Positions 28,383 through 37,306 of a stretch of DNA of 64,000 bases are shown here, piece after piece. The notes under the pieces are model-generated. The model did no database searches. It saw only the letters and a program-made list of their open reading frames with translations, and was not told the origin of the DNA. The DNA comes from Planctomycetota bacterium (GTDB taxonomy: Bacteria; Planctomycetota; MHYJ01; WSZJ01). The position numbers and the translations under genes are program-made. Every line of letters begins with the position of its first letter. Position 1 is the first letter of the stretch. Where the stretch lies: NCBI GenBank assembly GCA_009773755.1, contig WSZJ01000037.1:1-64000 (forward strand), given 5' to 3'.

Positions 28383-31300
28383 TCAGGGCCGGCCGCGGAG
28401 TAGCGCGCGGCACCTGACCAGCGCCGGGTGACTCTCCAGAAGCTCGCGTTTCCCGGCTGGAAGCAGGGCCGCTAGCCTCATGGCCTCGCGTTCGGCCGCC
28501 TCGGCGTCCGACCGCGAACCCGAAATTGAGGCCAGGTCGGCTCGCACGCGCCAGGCGATACCCAGGAGGCCGAGAGACTCGACCTCGGCGGCGAAACGGC
28601 GGAGGGTCGGCTCCGTCTGGTGAGCCCGGGCGGCGACGGCAGTTGCGGTCCAGAGGACGCCATCCTGGGTGGGCAATGGCGCGATGGCGAGGATTTCGGC
28701 GGCGGCGGCGGGGTCTCCGGCGCTCGCGCGGATCTGGAGCGCCAGCGCCGGGGGCATGTCGGCCGCAATTGCGAGCGCCTCCTCGCGCTTCCCCGCTTCA
28801 AGGAGGTCGAGCGCAAGCATGAAGCGGCAATCTGTCGAGCGCGTTGGATCGACGGCGGAGGATTCACGATGGTCGCGCTCGGCGGCTTCAAAGTCTCCGG
28901 ACAGGCGGGAAAGATTGCCTCTCGCGTCGAGGGCGGCCGCGAGCACCCGTTGCTGCCGGGTCGCGCGTGCGAGGGCAATGGCGGCGTCCAGTGCCGTCGA
29001 AGCTCCGGCGAGGTCGCCGAGCAGGTGGCGCACGATCGCCGCATTGCCGAGCGTCGTCGCGACGCCGGATCGGTCGCCCATTTCGCGCCGGAGCGAAAGC
29101 GCCTGGTTGTAGGTCTCGAGCGCTTCCCGGTAACGGCAGCGGCGCGCGTGGATGTTCGCGAGATTGTTGAGGCAGATGCCGAGGCCGTAGACGAGGCCTA
29201 TTTCGCGGGCGAGACGGATCGCCTCCTGGTAGGTCGCGACCGCCGTGTCTTCCGCCTGGAGGCGCGCCTGGACTTCAGCGAGGTTGGTGAGGCTCCCGAT
29301 GACGCCCGGGCGATTCCCGACCTCTTTTTCGAGGGTCATCGAATCCTCGAAAAGTTTCCGGGCTTCCTCGAACGCGTTCCGGCGCATCGCCAGCAGCCCT
29401 AGATTGTTCAGCGCCGCGGCAGCGGTGCGCCGGTCCCCCGCCGCCCGGGCCGCCGCCTCGCAACGCTTCCAGGCGTCTTCCGCTTCCCCGTCGCGCCTCT
29501 GCCGCGCCATCACGACGCCGAGCGTGTTGAGCGCCGCGGACTCCGCGACGCCGTCCCCGTCCTTCGCGGCCTCGGCGGCGATCCTGCGGGCCTCGGATTC
29601 GGCGCCGTCGAAGCGTTCCATGTAGGCGAGCGTGTGGGCGATGCCGTTTTCGGCGAGACGCCGGTTGACGACGTCGCCGTCGAGCGCATGCTTCTCCCGG
29701 AGACGTCGGTGGTCGGCGAGGGCCTCGGCCTGGCGTCCCATGTGGATCAGGACTTCCGCGCGGCCGCGAAGGGCCTCGGGGCGCTCGTCCATCGCGAGGA
29801 CCCGGGCGTAGCAGGAGAGCGCTTCCTGGTTCGCATAGATCTGCCTCGCGCGGCCGGCGGCCTCGAGGAAGAGGGAGACTGCGCGATCGCGAACGTCGGC
29901 CTGCTCGAAATGATTGGCGGCTGAGGCGAGGAGGTCGAGGGGCCGCCGGGGGCCGAGGCGTTCTTCGAGGGCTTCGGCGATGCCGCGGTGGAGTGCTTTC
30001 CGGTTGCGCCTCAGGATCTCCCGGTAGGCGACCTCGGGGATGAGGGCGTGGGCGAAAGCGAAGTCGCGGTCGCCGGCGTTTGACGCAGGGCGTTCGTGAA
30101 TGAGCTCCCGGCGGAGCAGCTCGGCAAGCGCTTCATCCACGCCGCGCTCAAGAACGCGCTCGAGAATCGACCGCGAAAAAGTGCGGCCCGCGACGGCTGC
30201 GGCCTTGAGCACCTTGCGGGCGTCTTCCGGAAGAGCGTCGATGCGCGAGGTCACGACGCCCTGGACCGTGTGCGGAAGCCTGACTTCCTCGATCGGCCGC
30301 GCGAGGCGGAGAGTCCGGCTGGGCTTCAGGGCCAGTCCTTCGCCGTCGAGCTCGACGTCGGTGTCCTCGGCGAGCGCGCCCTCCTCGACGAGGCTGCGGA
30401 GCATTTCCTCGATGAAGAAGGCATTCCCTTCCGACCGGCGGTGGATGAGCTCCGCGAGTTCGCGCGGGAGGTCGCGTCCGCCGAGGAGGGCGCGGATCAG
30501 TTCGTCGGTCTCGCCCGGCGAGAGCGCGGCCAGCTCGACCCTTTCGATCTCCGCGAGCGAGGGCCGCTCCCGGAATGCTTCGGAACGGGCGACCGCGACG
30601 AGCGCGACGGGGGCGGGAAGCGGGGACTTCAGCAGGTTTTCGATGAAGTCGGTCGTGCCGGAGTCCGCCCACTGGAGTTCGTTGAGGAGCAGGACGACGG
30701 GCCCGCGGTGCGAGAGGCCGATAAGGAGGTTGCGAAGGGCGGCGAAGGCGGCGACGCGGACGTCGCGCGGATCCAGGTGACGGACGCGCGTGCCGGACTC
30801 GATGCCGAAGAGCCGGCCGATGAAGCCTGCCGAGAGGTCGGGGTTGCGGTCGCCGCCGGTGGCGAGGTCCTCGGCGAGCGACCGCATGAGCTCGTCCGCC
30901 TCCGTTTCCTCGCCGTAACGCCCCAGCACCGCGGCGCGCACGGCGCGGGACGGCTCGCCGCCGTATGGAACGGAGTCGCCCGAGAGGAAGACCGCCTCGG
31001 GCCAGCATTTCTCAACCCGCCGGCGCCATTCCGAGACAAGTCGAGCTTTGCCGACACCCGGCGACCCGGCGATTCCGATCGAGACCATCGAATTCGAAGC
31101 ACGTGACTTTTCGAGCAGCGCGTCCAGGCGGGCGAGCTCGGAAGATCTTCCGACGAACGGCGTGGCAATCCCGGCCGCCGACTCGATCCTCGGCGCGGGG
31201 CCCGCGACCTCGAAAACGCTCAGCGCTCCGCTCTTCCCCTTGACCAGGAGAGGTTCCAGCAGCCGCACCGCGAACTTCCCTTCCACGAGCTTTTGCGTCG

Positions 31301-31913
31301 CCGCGCTCACGACAGTCCGCCCCGGCTGAGTGTGCGTGTGGAGCCGGCTGGCCGTGTTCACCGTGTCGCCCATCGCGGTGTAGTCCTTCTCCCCGCGGTC
31401 GGATACCGAACCGACGATCACCTCGCCCGTATGCACGCCGATCCGCAGCCGCAGCCGGTCGTCCCGCAGAGCATGGTGAAGCGCGAGGGAACATCGCACC
31501 GCGCGCTCGGGGTCGTCTTCGTGCGCGGTCGGCGCGCCGAACAACACCATGACCGCGTCGCCGATGTACTTGTCGACGTACCCGCCGTGCCTCTCGATCA
31601 CCGGCGTCAGGCGCGCCCAGCACGCCCGGATCCGCTCCTCCACATCCTCGGGATCGAGCCGTTCCGCCAGCGAAGTGAAGCCGCTGACGTCCGCGAACAG
31701 CACCGTCACCACCCGCCGCTCTTTCCCCTCGTCCTGGAATGCCGAGGTGCCAAGCCGCGATCCGCACTGGTTGCAGAAGCGGCAGCCGGGCGGATTCGGC
31801 GCGCGGCACCGCGGGCAGGCGGCGGTGGGTCCCGCCGCCGCGAGGGACAGTCCGCAACCGCCGCAAAATCGCGAGGTCGTCAGGTTGTCATGCCCGCAAC
31901 TCTGGCACTTCAC
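28383..31913 (-). CDS. class III adenylate/guanylate cyclase with N-terminal zinc ribbons, AAA/NACHT-like ATPase and TPR
   Basis: GTG start: VKCQSCGHDNLTTSRFCGGCG; CPRCRAPNPPGCRFCNQCG; RRVVTVLFADVSGFTSLAERLDPED; GIAGSPGVGKARLV; multiple TPRs. Confidence 0.93.
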   Translation of the reverse strand: MKCQSCGHDNLTTSRFCGGCGLSLAAAGPTAACPRCRAPNPPGCRFCNQCGSRLGTSAFQDEGKERRVVTVLFADVSGFTSLAERLDPEDVEERIRACWARLTPVIERHGGYVDKYIGDAVMVLFGAPTAHEDDPERAVRCSLALHHALRDDRLRLRIGVHTGEVIVGSVSDRGEKDYTAMGDTVNTASRLHTHTQPGRTVVSAATQKLVEGKFAVRLLEPLLVKGKSGALSVFEVAGPAPRIESAAGIATPFVGRSSELARLDALLEKSRASNSMVSIGIAGSPGVGKARLVSEWRRRVEKCWPEAVFLSGDSVPYGGEPSRAVRAAVLGRYGEETEADELMRSLAEDLATGGDRNPDLSAGFIGRLFGIESGTRVRHLDPRDVRVAAFAALRNLLIGLSHRGPVVLLLNELQWADSGTTDFIENLLKSPLPAPVALVAVARSEAFRERPSLAEIERVELAALSPGETDELIRALLGGRDLPRELAELIHRRSEGNAFFIEEMLRSLVEEGALAEDTDVELDGEGLALKPSRTLRLARPIEEVRLPHTVQGVVTSRIDALPEDARKVLKAAAVAGRTFSRSILERVLERGVDEALAELLRRELIHERPASNAGDRDFAFAHALIPEVAYREILRRNRKALHRGIAEALEERLGPRRPLDLLASAANHFEQADVRDRAVSLFLEAAGRARQIYANQEALSCYARVLAMDERPEALRGRAEVLIHMGRQAEALADHRRLREKHALDGDVVNRRLAENGIAHTLAYMERFDGAESEARRIAAEAAKDGDGVAESAALNTLGVVMARQRRDGEAEDAWKRCEAAARAAGDRRTAAAALNNLGLLAMRRNAFEEARKLFEDSMTLEKEVGNRPGVIGSLTNLAEVQARLQAEDTAVATYQEAIRLAREIGLVYGLGICLNNLANIHARRCRYREALETYNQALSLRREMGDRSGVATTLGNAAIVRHLLGDLAGASTALDAAIALARATRQQRVLAAALDARGNLSRLSGDFEAAERDHRESSAVDPTRSTDCRFMLALDLLEAGKREEALAIAADMPPALALQIRASAGDPAAAAEILAIAPLPTQDGVLWTATAVAARAHQTEPTLRRFAAEVESLGLLGIAWRVRADLASISGSRSDAEAAEREAMRLAALLPAGKRELLESHPALVRCRALLRGRP

Positions 31914-31938
31914 GCTGGCCGTGCCTCCCCCCGCGGCG

Positions 31939-33303
31939 CTACTTGTAGGAGACCACCCGGTCCAGCCCCGTCCCCAGGCACCGGAGGCAGAGCGAAGAGC
32001 TGCCGACCAGGCCTTTCCCCGCACATTTGTTGCAGTTCACGTGTTCCACCGGCTTGATCATCATGGTTTTCTCGGCCGCGTACGCAGTGAGCCAGTTGAT
32101 CCTTGCCGTCGTATTCTGTTTGGCCCACCACTCGTTGACGAGCTTCCGCTGGTCGCCTGCCTGCTTCTTGAGGCTGGCGATCAGCGCTTCCTTCTCGCGT
32201 TTCTTCGCAATGTCGTCCTGGCTCGTCCCCTTTTCGATCGCGAGGTCCGCCGGATCCATCAGCCAGGACCCCTCGCCGTAGGAAGCCGTCTTCCATTCGT
32301 CCAGCTCCCGCGCCTTCCAGTCCATTTCGAGCTGCTTACGATCGACCTTGAGCTTGGTCGCCAGGTTGTCCAGGATCTCGATCGCCAGTCCCTTCTCCGC
32401 GTATCCCTTGATGTCGTCGAACGTCAGGTCTTTCTTCGCGATCACCTTGCCGATCAGCGATTTCATTTCGTCGTAGTACGACTTCGCCGTCTTCTTGTCC
32501 GCGTCCTTCTTCTGCTCACCCTTCAGCGCCGTTACGTCCCCCTCGCCCTTGTTGGCCAGGTCCGCAGCCTTCACCGCCGCCGCAGTCCCCGGATACTTCT
32601 CGATGATTTCCTTGAACTTCGCGACCGCCTCCTCCAGCTTGTCGTCCGTCACGAGCTTCTCCGCCTCTTTCAGCATCACGGCCGCCTCGGCTTCCTTGAT
32701 TCCGGAATCGGCTTTCGCCAGCTTCGGGTCCACGCGGCCTTTCCAGGTGGGGTCGAGCTCGAGGGCTTTCGTGAAGTGTTCCTTCGCCTTCACGAAGAGG
32801 CCGATCGCGAGGCAAAGCTCGGCGAGATCGAAATTGCCCGCGGGAGTCTCAAGCTTGTAAAGCGCCGCTTTCGCCGCGTACATCTCGTCCGGCGTGTACA
32901 CGGAGAGCATGTTGATCTGGGTCTTCTCTCGCTTCATGATCCCTGACTTCGCGACGTCCTTCGTTCCCCTCGCCGTCCGCAGTTTCACCTTGTCCGGGGT
33001 CTCGTCCAGGACGATTCCCTCCAGCGTGTCGCTGCGCGTGTAGATGACTTCCCCGTCGATCTTGAAGCGAGACGCCTTCTCCGTCGCCTGGCGCGTCCGC
33101 AGCCTCTGAGCCTCCCCGGAAGCCAGCTGGTCCCACTTCAGCTCAAGTTCCAGCCCGTTTTCTGCAAACTTGATGCGCACGACGTCGTCGTCGGCCGACA
33201 CGACTTCTCCGGAGTGGTACGAGCCGTCGCGCATCCGGATCGTCTCCGCGGCGGCGGGCGAGAAGAGCGCCATGGCCAGGACGGCAACGAGCAGCTTCGT
33301 CAT
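31939..33303 (-). CDS. secreted TPR protein with C-terminal DnaJ-type CxxCxG zinc motif
   Basis: Signal peptide MTKLLVAVLAMALFSPAAAETI; C-terminal CNKCAGKGLVGSSSLCLRCLGTG. Confidence 0.85.
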   Translation of the reverse strand: MTKLLVAVLAMALFSPAAAETIRMRDGSYHSGEVVSADDDVVRIKFAENGLELELKWDQLASGEAQRLRTRQATEKASRFKIDGEVIYTRSDTLEGIVLDETPDKVKLRTARGTKDVAKSGIMKREKTQINMLSVYTPDEMYAAKAALYKLETPAGNFDLAELCLAIGLFVKAKEHFTKALELDPTWKGRVDPKLAKADSGIKEAEAAVMLKEAEKLVTDDKLEEAVAKFKEIIEKYPGTAAAVKAADLANKGEGDVTALKGEQKKDADKKTAKSYYDEMKSLIGKVIAKKDLTFDDIKGYAEKGLAIEILDNLATKLKVDRKQLEMDWKARELDEWKTASYGEGSWLMDPADLAIEKGTSQDDIAKKREKEALIASLKKQAGDQRKLVNEWWAKQNTTARINWLTAYAAEKTMMIKPVEHVNCNKCAGKGLVGSSSLCLRCLGTGLDRVVSYK

Positions 33304-33368
33304 GAGCGGGCTCCTGTCTGGAACTGAAGAAAGGGCAGTCCTTCCCCCTTGATTGCAACCCCCGTAGT

Positions 33369-35111
33369 CTAAAAGAGTTCCGGGATGATTCGCCTGGTTT
33401 TCTCCGTGAGGTACTCGACGACCTGGTGCGCGTCGGGAAGCGCCAGCGCGTCCTGCGCTATCTGCCTGGCTTCGGGGATCGAGACCGACCGGAGCACCTT
33501 CTTGACTTCGGGAAGGGCGCTCGGGACGGCGCTGAAGCTGCGAAGGCCGAAGCCCAGGAGCAGGGCGGTGAAGAGCGGGTCGCCGGACATCTCGCCGCAC
33601 ATGGAAACAGGGCGCTCGGCGCGGGCGCCAGCGTCGATGACGCTTCGGATCAGGCGCAATACCGCAGGGTGGGCGGGCTGGTACAGCGGCGCGATCTTCT
33701 CGTTCACGCGGTCCACGGCCATGACGTACTGGACGAGGTCGTTCGTGCCGATCGACAGGAACTCCGCTTCGGTACAGAGAATATCCGCCGCGATTGCGGC
33801 GCTGGGGACCTCGATCATGATCCCGACAGGCATTTCCGGGTCGAACGACACGCCCTCGGCGTCCAGTTCTTCACGAACGTCCGCGACAATCGCCTTGGCT
33901 TGCTTGATCTCGTCGAGCGTCGACACCATCGGGAACATGAGCCGGACTTTGCCGAACGCACTGGCCCGCAGGATCGCGCGAAGCTGAGTGCGGAAGAGGT
34001 CCATGCGCTCGAAGAGCAGGCGGATGCCCCGGCATCCGAGGAACGGGTTGCGTTCCTGCGCCGTGATTCCGGAGACTTCCTTGTCCGCGCCGATGTCGAG
34101 CGCGCGGATCGTGACGGGGCGACCGTCCATGGACTTCAGGACCTGCCGGTACTTTTCGAACTGCTCTTTTTCGGTGGGAAGATTGCGCGGGTCGAAATAC
34201 AGAAACTCGGTGCGGAACAGACCGATCCCGCCGGCGCCATAATCCCTCGCCGTCGCCGCTTCCTCGGGCCGCTCGATGTTCGCCAGAAGTGCGATCGCGA
34301 TCCCGTCGCGCGTTTCGGACGGCTGCGAACGCATCTCGTCCGCGGTCCGCCGCTCGAAGCTGATGAAGTTCTTCTCGAGCGCGCGGTACTTCTTCAACGT
34401 CTCCCCGTCAGGCTCGACGATCACGATCCCCTTCGTTCCGTCCACGATCACCGTGTCGCCGCCGCTCACGTCCCGCGTCACGTCCGCGATGCCGACCACG
34501 GCCGGAATCCCGTGCGCACGGGCCAGAATCGCCGTATGGCTCGTCCGTCCGCCAAATTCGGTCACGAACCCGAGGATTTTCGTCCGGTCGAGCCCGATTG
34601 TTTGCGAGGGCGTCAGGTCCTTTGCGAACACGACGGACTTGCCGTTCGCGCCGCCCTTGAGCCCACCGCGCTCCCCGAACAGCGCGCGAAGCAACCGCTT
34701 CTCAACGTCGTTGAAATCGACCACGAAGCGTGCCGCGAGGCCGCTCGGGTCGTCCCTCGAAGTCAGCTGTTTGACGATCGTCCGGACTCGTTTCGAGACG
34801 GCGTGCTCCGGCGTGAAACGGTACTTCCGGATCGAATCGACCACGGAGGGCACGAGGTCATTCACGATCGCCGCGTGCCCTTCAAAAATCTTGTGAAGGT
34901 CGTCCTCCGGCATCGCCGCTTTCAGCCGCCTGACGTCTTCCGTGATTTCGCCGACCACCGCGTCGACCGCGGTCTGGAAGCGGGCTACTTCCTGCTCGAT
35001 CTGCTCCGGCTCGACGGCACGCCGGGGCATGCGGTACTCCTCGAGATCGAGGAGGAAAGCCTCCCCGATCACGATTCCGGGGCTGACGGGGGTTCCTTTC
35101 AGGATCTGCAT
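33369..35111 (-). CDS. ptsI: phosphoenolpyruvate-protein phosphotransferase (PTS enzyme I)
   Basis: GGRTSHTAILARAHGIPAVVG; EFLSIGTNDLVQYVMAVDR; MCGEMSGDP. Confidence 0.96.
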   Translation of the reverse strand: MQILKGTPVSPGIVIGEAFLLDLEEYRMPRRAVEPEQIEQEVARFQTAVDAVVGEITEDVRRLKAAMPEDDLHKIFEGHAAIVNDLVPSVVDSIRKYRFTPEHAVSKRVRTIVKQLTSRDDPSGLAARFVVDFNDVEKRLLRALFGERGGLKGGANGKSVVFAKDLTPSQTIGLDRTKILGFVTEFGGRTSHTAILARAHGIPAVVGIADVTRDVSGGDTVIVDGTKGIVIVEPDGETLKKYRALEKNFISFERRTADEMRSQPSETRDGIAIALLANIERPEEAATARDYGAGGIGLFRTEFLYFDPRNLPTEKEQFEKYRQVLKSMDGRPVTIRALDIGADKEVSGITAQERNPFLGCRGIRLLFERMDLFRTQLRAILRASAFGKVRLMFPMVSTLDEIKQAKAIVADVREELDAEGVSFDPEMPVGIMIEVPSAAIAADILCTEAEFLSIGTNDLVQYVMAVDRVNEKIAPLYQPAHPAVLRLIRSVIDAGARAERPVSMCGEMSGDPLFTALLLGFGLRSFSAVPSALPEVKKVLRSVSIPEARQIAQDALALPDAHQVVEYLTEKTRRIIPELF

Positions 35112-35176
35112 TGCCCTGTCCCGCTTCGGTCGTCGCTCACGCCAGTTTCATCGCCCGGCTGCCCGCGCGGTTCGCT

Positions 35177-35443
35177 TCAATCGAGGCCGAACCGTGCGTT
35201 CACCAGCTTCTCAATCGCATCGACCGCCTCCGCTGCGTCGGGGCCCTCGGCACGGATCTTCAGCTGCGTCCCCTGCGCGGCGGCCAACGTCAGCAGCTCG
35301 ATGATGCTTCGTGCCGCCACGTCCTGCCCGTCCTTGTGAATCGTCACCTGGCTTTTGAATTTCCCGGCAAGGTCGGCCAGTTTCGTCGCCGGCCGAACGT
35401 GCAGGCCGTGCGCGTTCTGGATCGTCACCGTTTTTTCGACCAC
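35177..35443 (-). CDS. ptsH: HPr family phosphocarrier protein
   Basis: GTG start 35443; NAHGLHVRPATKLADLAGKF...ARSIIELLTLAAAQGT. Confidence 0.92.
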   Translation of the reverse strand: MVEKTVTIQNAHGLHVRPATKLADLAGKFKSQVTIHKDGQDVAARSIIELLTLAAAQGTQLKIRAEGPDAAEAVDAIEKLVNARFGLD

Positions 35444-35448
35444 CGCGT

Positions 35449-35922
35449 TCAGGCCCCCACCGTCTCGTCCATCTCGCGAAGCAGATCCCAGATCTCCTTC
35501 GCTCCCTTCGCGGCCCTGAGGAACTTCAGCATGTTCGGCAGTCGGATCCCCGCCGAAAGTCGCTTCAACGCCGCAAGGTGCGCGTTCGCCTCCGACGGCG
35601 GCGAGAGGATCATGAACATCACGTGGACTCTCTCGCCGTCCACGGCGCCGTATTCCACCCCTGCTTTGGATCGCCCGAACGCGCCGTAGAGTCCCGACAA
35701 TCCTTCGACTTTGGCGTGGGGAAGCGCAACTCCGCCTCCCATGCCGGTGGTGCCCATTTTTTCGCGCTTGAGCAGCGCCTCGAGCACGTCCGCGGCCTTG
35801 AAGGCCGTCGGTTTGCGCGCGGCGCGGAGAGCTTCCGCGACTTCGCGCAGCGCGCCCTTCTTGTCCGTGGACTGGATGTCCTCGACGACGGACTCCCTGG
35901 TCACCAGCTCCGTCAGCTTCAT
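35449..35922 (-). CDS. ptsN: PTS EIIA (PtsN/fructose-type)
   Basis: LLKREKMGTTGMGGGVALPHAKVEGL. Confidence 0.92.
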   Translation of the reverse strand: MKLTELVTRESVVEDIQSTDKKGALREVAEALRAARKPTAFKAADVLEALLKREKMGTTGMGGGVALPHAKVEGLSGLYGAFGRSKAGVEYGAVDGERVHVMFMILSPPSEANAHLAALKRLSAGIRLPNMLKFLRAAKGAKEIWDLLREMDETVGA

Positions 35923-35985
35923 GGTTCCGTGTGCCTCTCACCGAAGTCGGCGGAATCGCGGCCGCCGTTCCGTCCTCCTACCTGT

Positions 35986-36312
35986 TCAACTCAGCTCCGC
36001 CGACTTGGGCGCCTTCTTGACGTGGTGCCCGCGCACTTTTTCCTTCAGCTTGGTCAACTGCCGTTCCATCTTGTCCGTCACCAGGTCCATCGCCGCGAAG
36101 ACGTCCTTGTGTTTCTCCTGCGCGACGAGTTGTATTCCGCGTGCGCCGCCGCAGATCATTTCAGCCGTGTAGGAATTCGCGTCGCGGTTGAGGATGACCT
36201 GCATCGAGTTGATCCGGTTGAAATAGTGCTCCAGTTTCGCCGCCCGCTCTTCCGCGTAGTCTTTCATTTCCTCCGTGATGTCCATGTGCTTCACGGCAAT
36301 CTGGACACGCAT
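35986..36312 (-). CDS. hpf: ribosome hibernation-promoting factor (short form)
   Basis: MRVQIAVKHMDITEEMKDYAEERAAKLEHYFNRI...DVFAAMDLVTDKMERQLTKLKEKV. Confidence 0.93.
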   Translation of the reverse strand: MRVQIAVKHMDITEEMKDYAEERAAKLEHYFNRINSMQVILNRDANSYTAEMICGGARGIQLVAQEKHKDVFAAMDLVTDKMERQLTKLKEKVRGHHVKKAPKSAELS

Positions 36313-36344
36313 GCAGGTCCCCCTCTCGAGTGTGGCGCGGGCCC

Positions 36345-37127
36345 TCAACGTCCGAGCCCGAGCCTGTCCCCCATCCGCGGATCGATCGCCGAAATCCCGC
36401 GGATTTTGTCCGCGGTCTTTTTCCAGTCGTATTCGACCCGATGATACTTGAGCTGGTCCCCTTCGATCGTCACGTAGCAGGAGCGCGGGTCGCCGTCGCG
36501 AGGTTGCCCGATGCTGCCGACGTTGATGAGCGCCTTCTTGCCCTGCTCGAATTTGTACTCCATGTTCAACTCCGCGGGCGTGTGGAATTTGCCGTCATCC
36601 GTGATCACGCCGGGGTCGTGAGTATGGCCATTGAAGCAGATCCACGACTGCTCCATCTTCTCGAAACACTCGCGGATTTTGTCAGGGATTCCGCCCATCA
36701 GGTCCTCGCAGTCGGAGCGCAGTACGTACTCCATCGTAGGGTCGCGGGGGGATCCGTGGACGTACATGAACTCGCCTTCCTTCTTCAGGCGCGGAAGCCC
36801 CCGCAGCCAGTCCCAGCGGTCCTTCCTCTGCCGGTTTGAAAGCCAGCCGGGCTTCAACTCCTTGCGATGCCAGTCGATGACGCCGCGCGCCAGCGGGTTG
36901 AATCCTATTCCGCCGACGACCTCGTCGACCACCGCTTCATCATGATTCCCCAGCAGGCACCACTCGACGCTCGAACGTGCGATGTCCGTGCACTCGACGG
37001 GATTGGGCCCGTATCCGACGACATCTCCAAGGCACTGGATCTGAGTGATCCCCTGGTCTTTGATGTGCTTCAGGATCCCCTCGAGAGCCTCAAGGTTTGC
37101 ATGAATGTCGGAAATGATGGCTCTCAA
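36345..37127 (-). CDS. metallophosphoesterase (start uncertain; TTG 37127 or CTG 37133)
   Basis: IISDIHANLEALEGIL, CLGDVVGYGPNP, LLGNHD, FNGHTHDPG. Confidence 0.9.
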   Translation of the reverse strand: MRAIISDIHANLEALEGILKHIKDQGITQIQCLGDVVGYGPNPVECTDIARSSVEWCLLGNHDEAVVDEVVGGIGFNPLARGVIDWHRKELKPGWLSNRQRKDRWDWLRGLPRLKKEGEFMYVHGSPRDPTMEYVLRSDCEDLMGGIPDKIRECFEKMEQSWICFNGHTHDPGVITDDGKFHTPAELNMEYKFEQGKKALINVGSIGQPRDGDPRSCYVTIEGDQLKYHRVEYDWKKTADKIRGISAIDPRMGDRLGLGR

Positions 37128-37171
37128 GGTCAGACGCTCCGGGCCCCGGGGGTGGCCTCGAATTGTAGCAG

Positions 37172-37296
37172 CCGCGCGGAGGGTGACAACCATGAGGCGG
37201 GTCGGGCGCAGTCGGCCGGGCGGCGGGAATTCGAGAAGTGCTCCGCAGGCGGGCCGACTCCGCCGACCCGCCTCATGGTTGTCACCCTCCGCGCGG
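37172..37296. repeat. 34-bp perfect inverted repeat, 57-nt centre
   Basis: ccgcgcggagggtgacaaccatgaggcgggtcgg (37172-37205) / ccgacccgcctcatggttgtcaccctccgcgcgg (37263-37296); inner agtcggcc/ggccgact extends the fold. Confidence 0.95.
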
Positions 37297-37306
37297 GCCT
37301 GATCAA

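Noticed and set aside
33426-35339. 637-aa plus-strand ORF
   Set aside because: Antisense shadow of ptsI.
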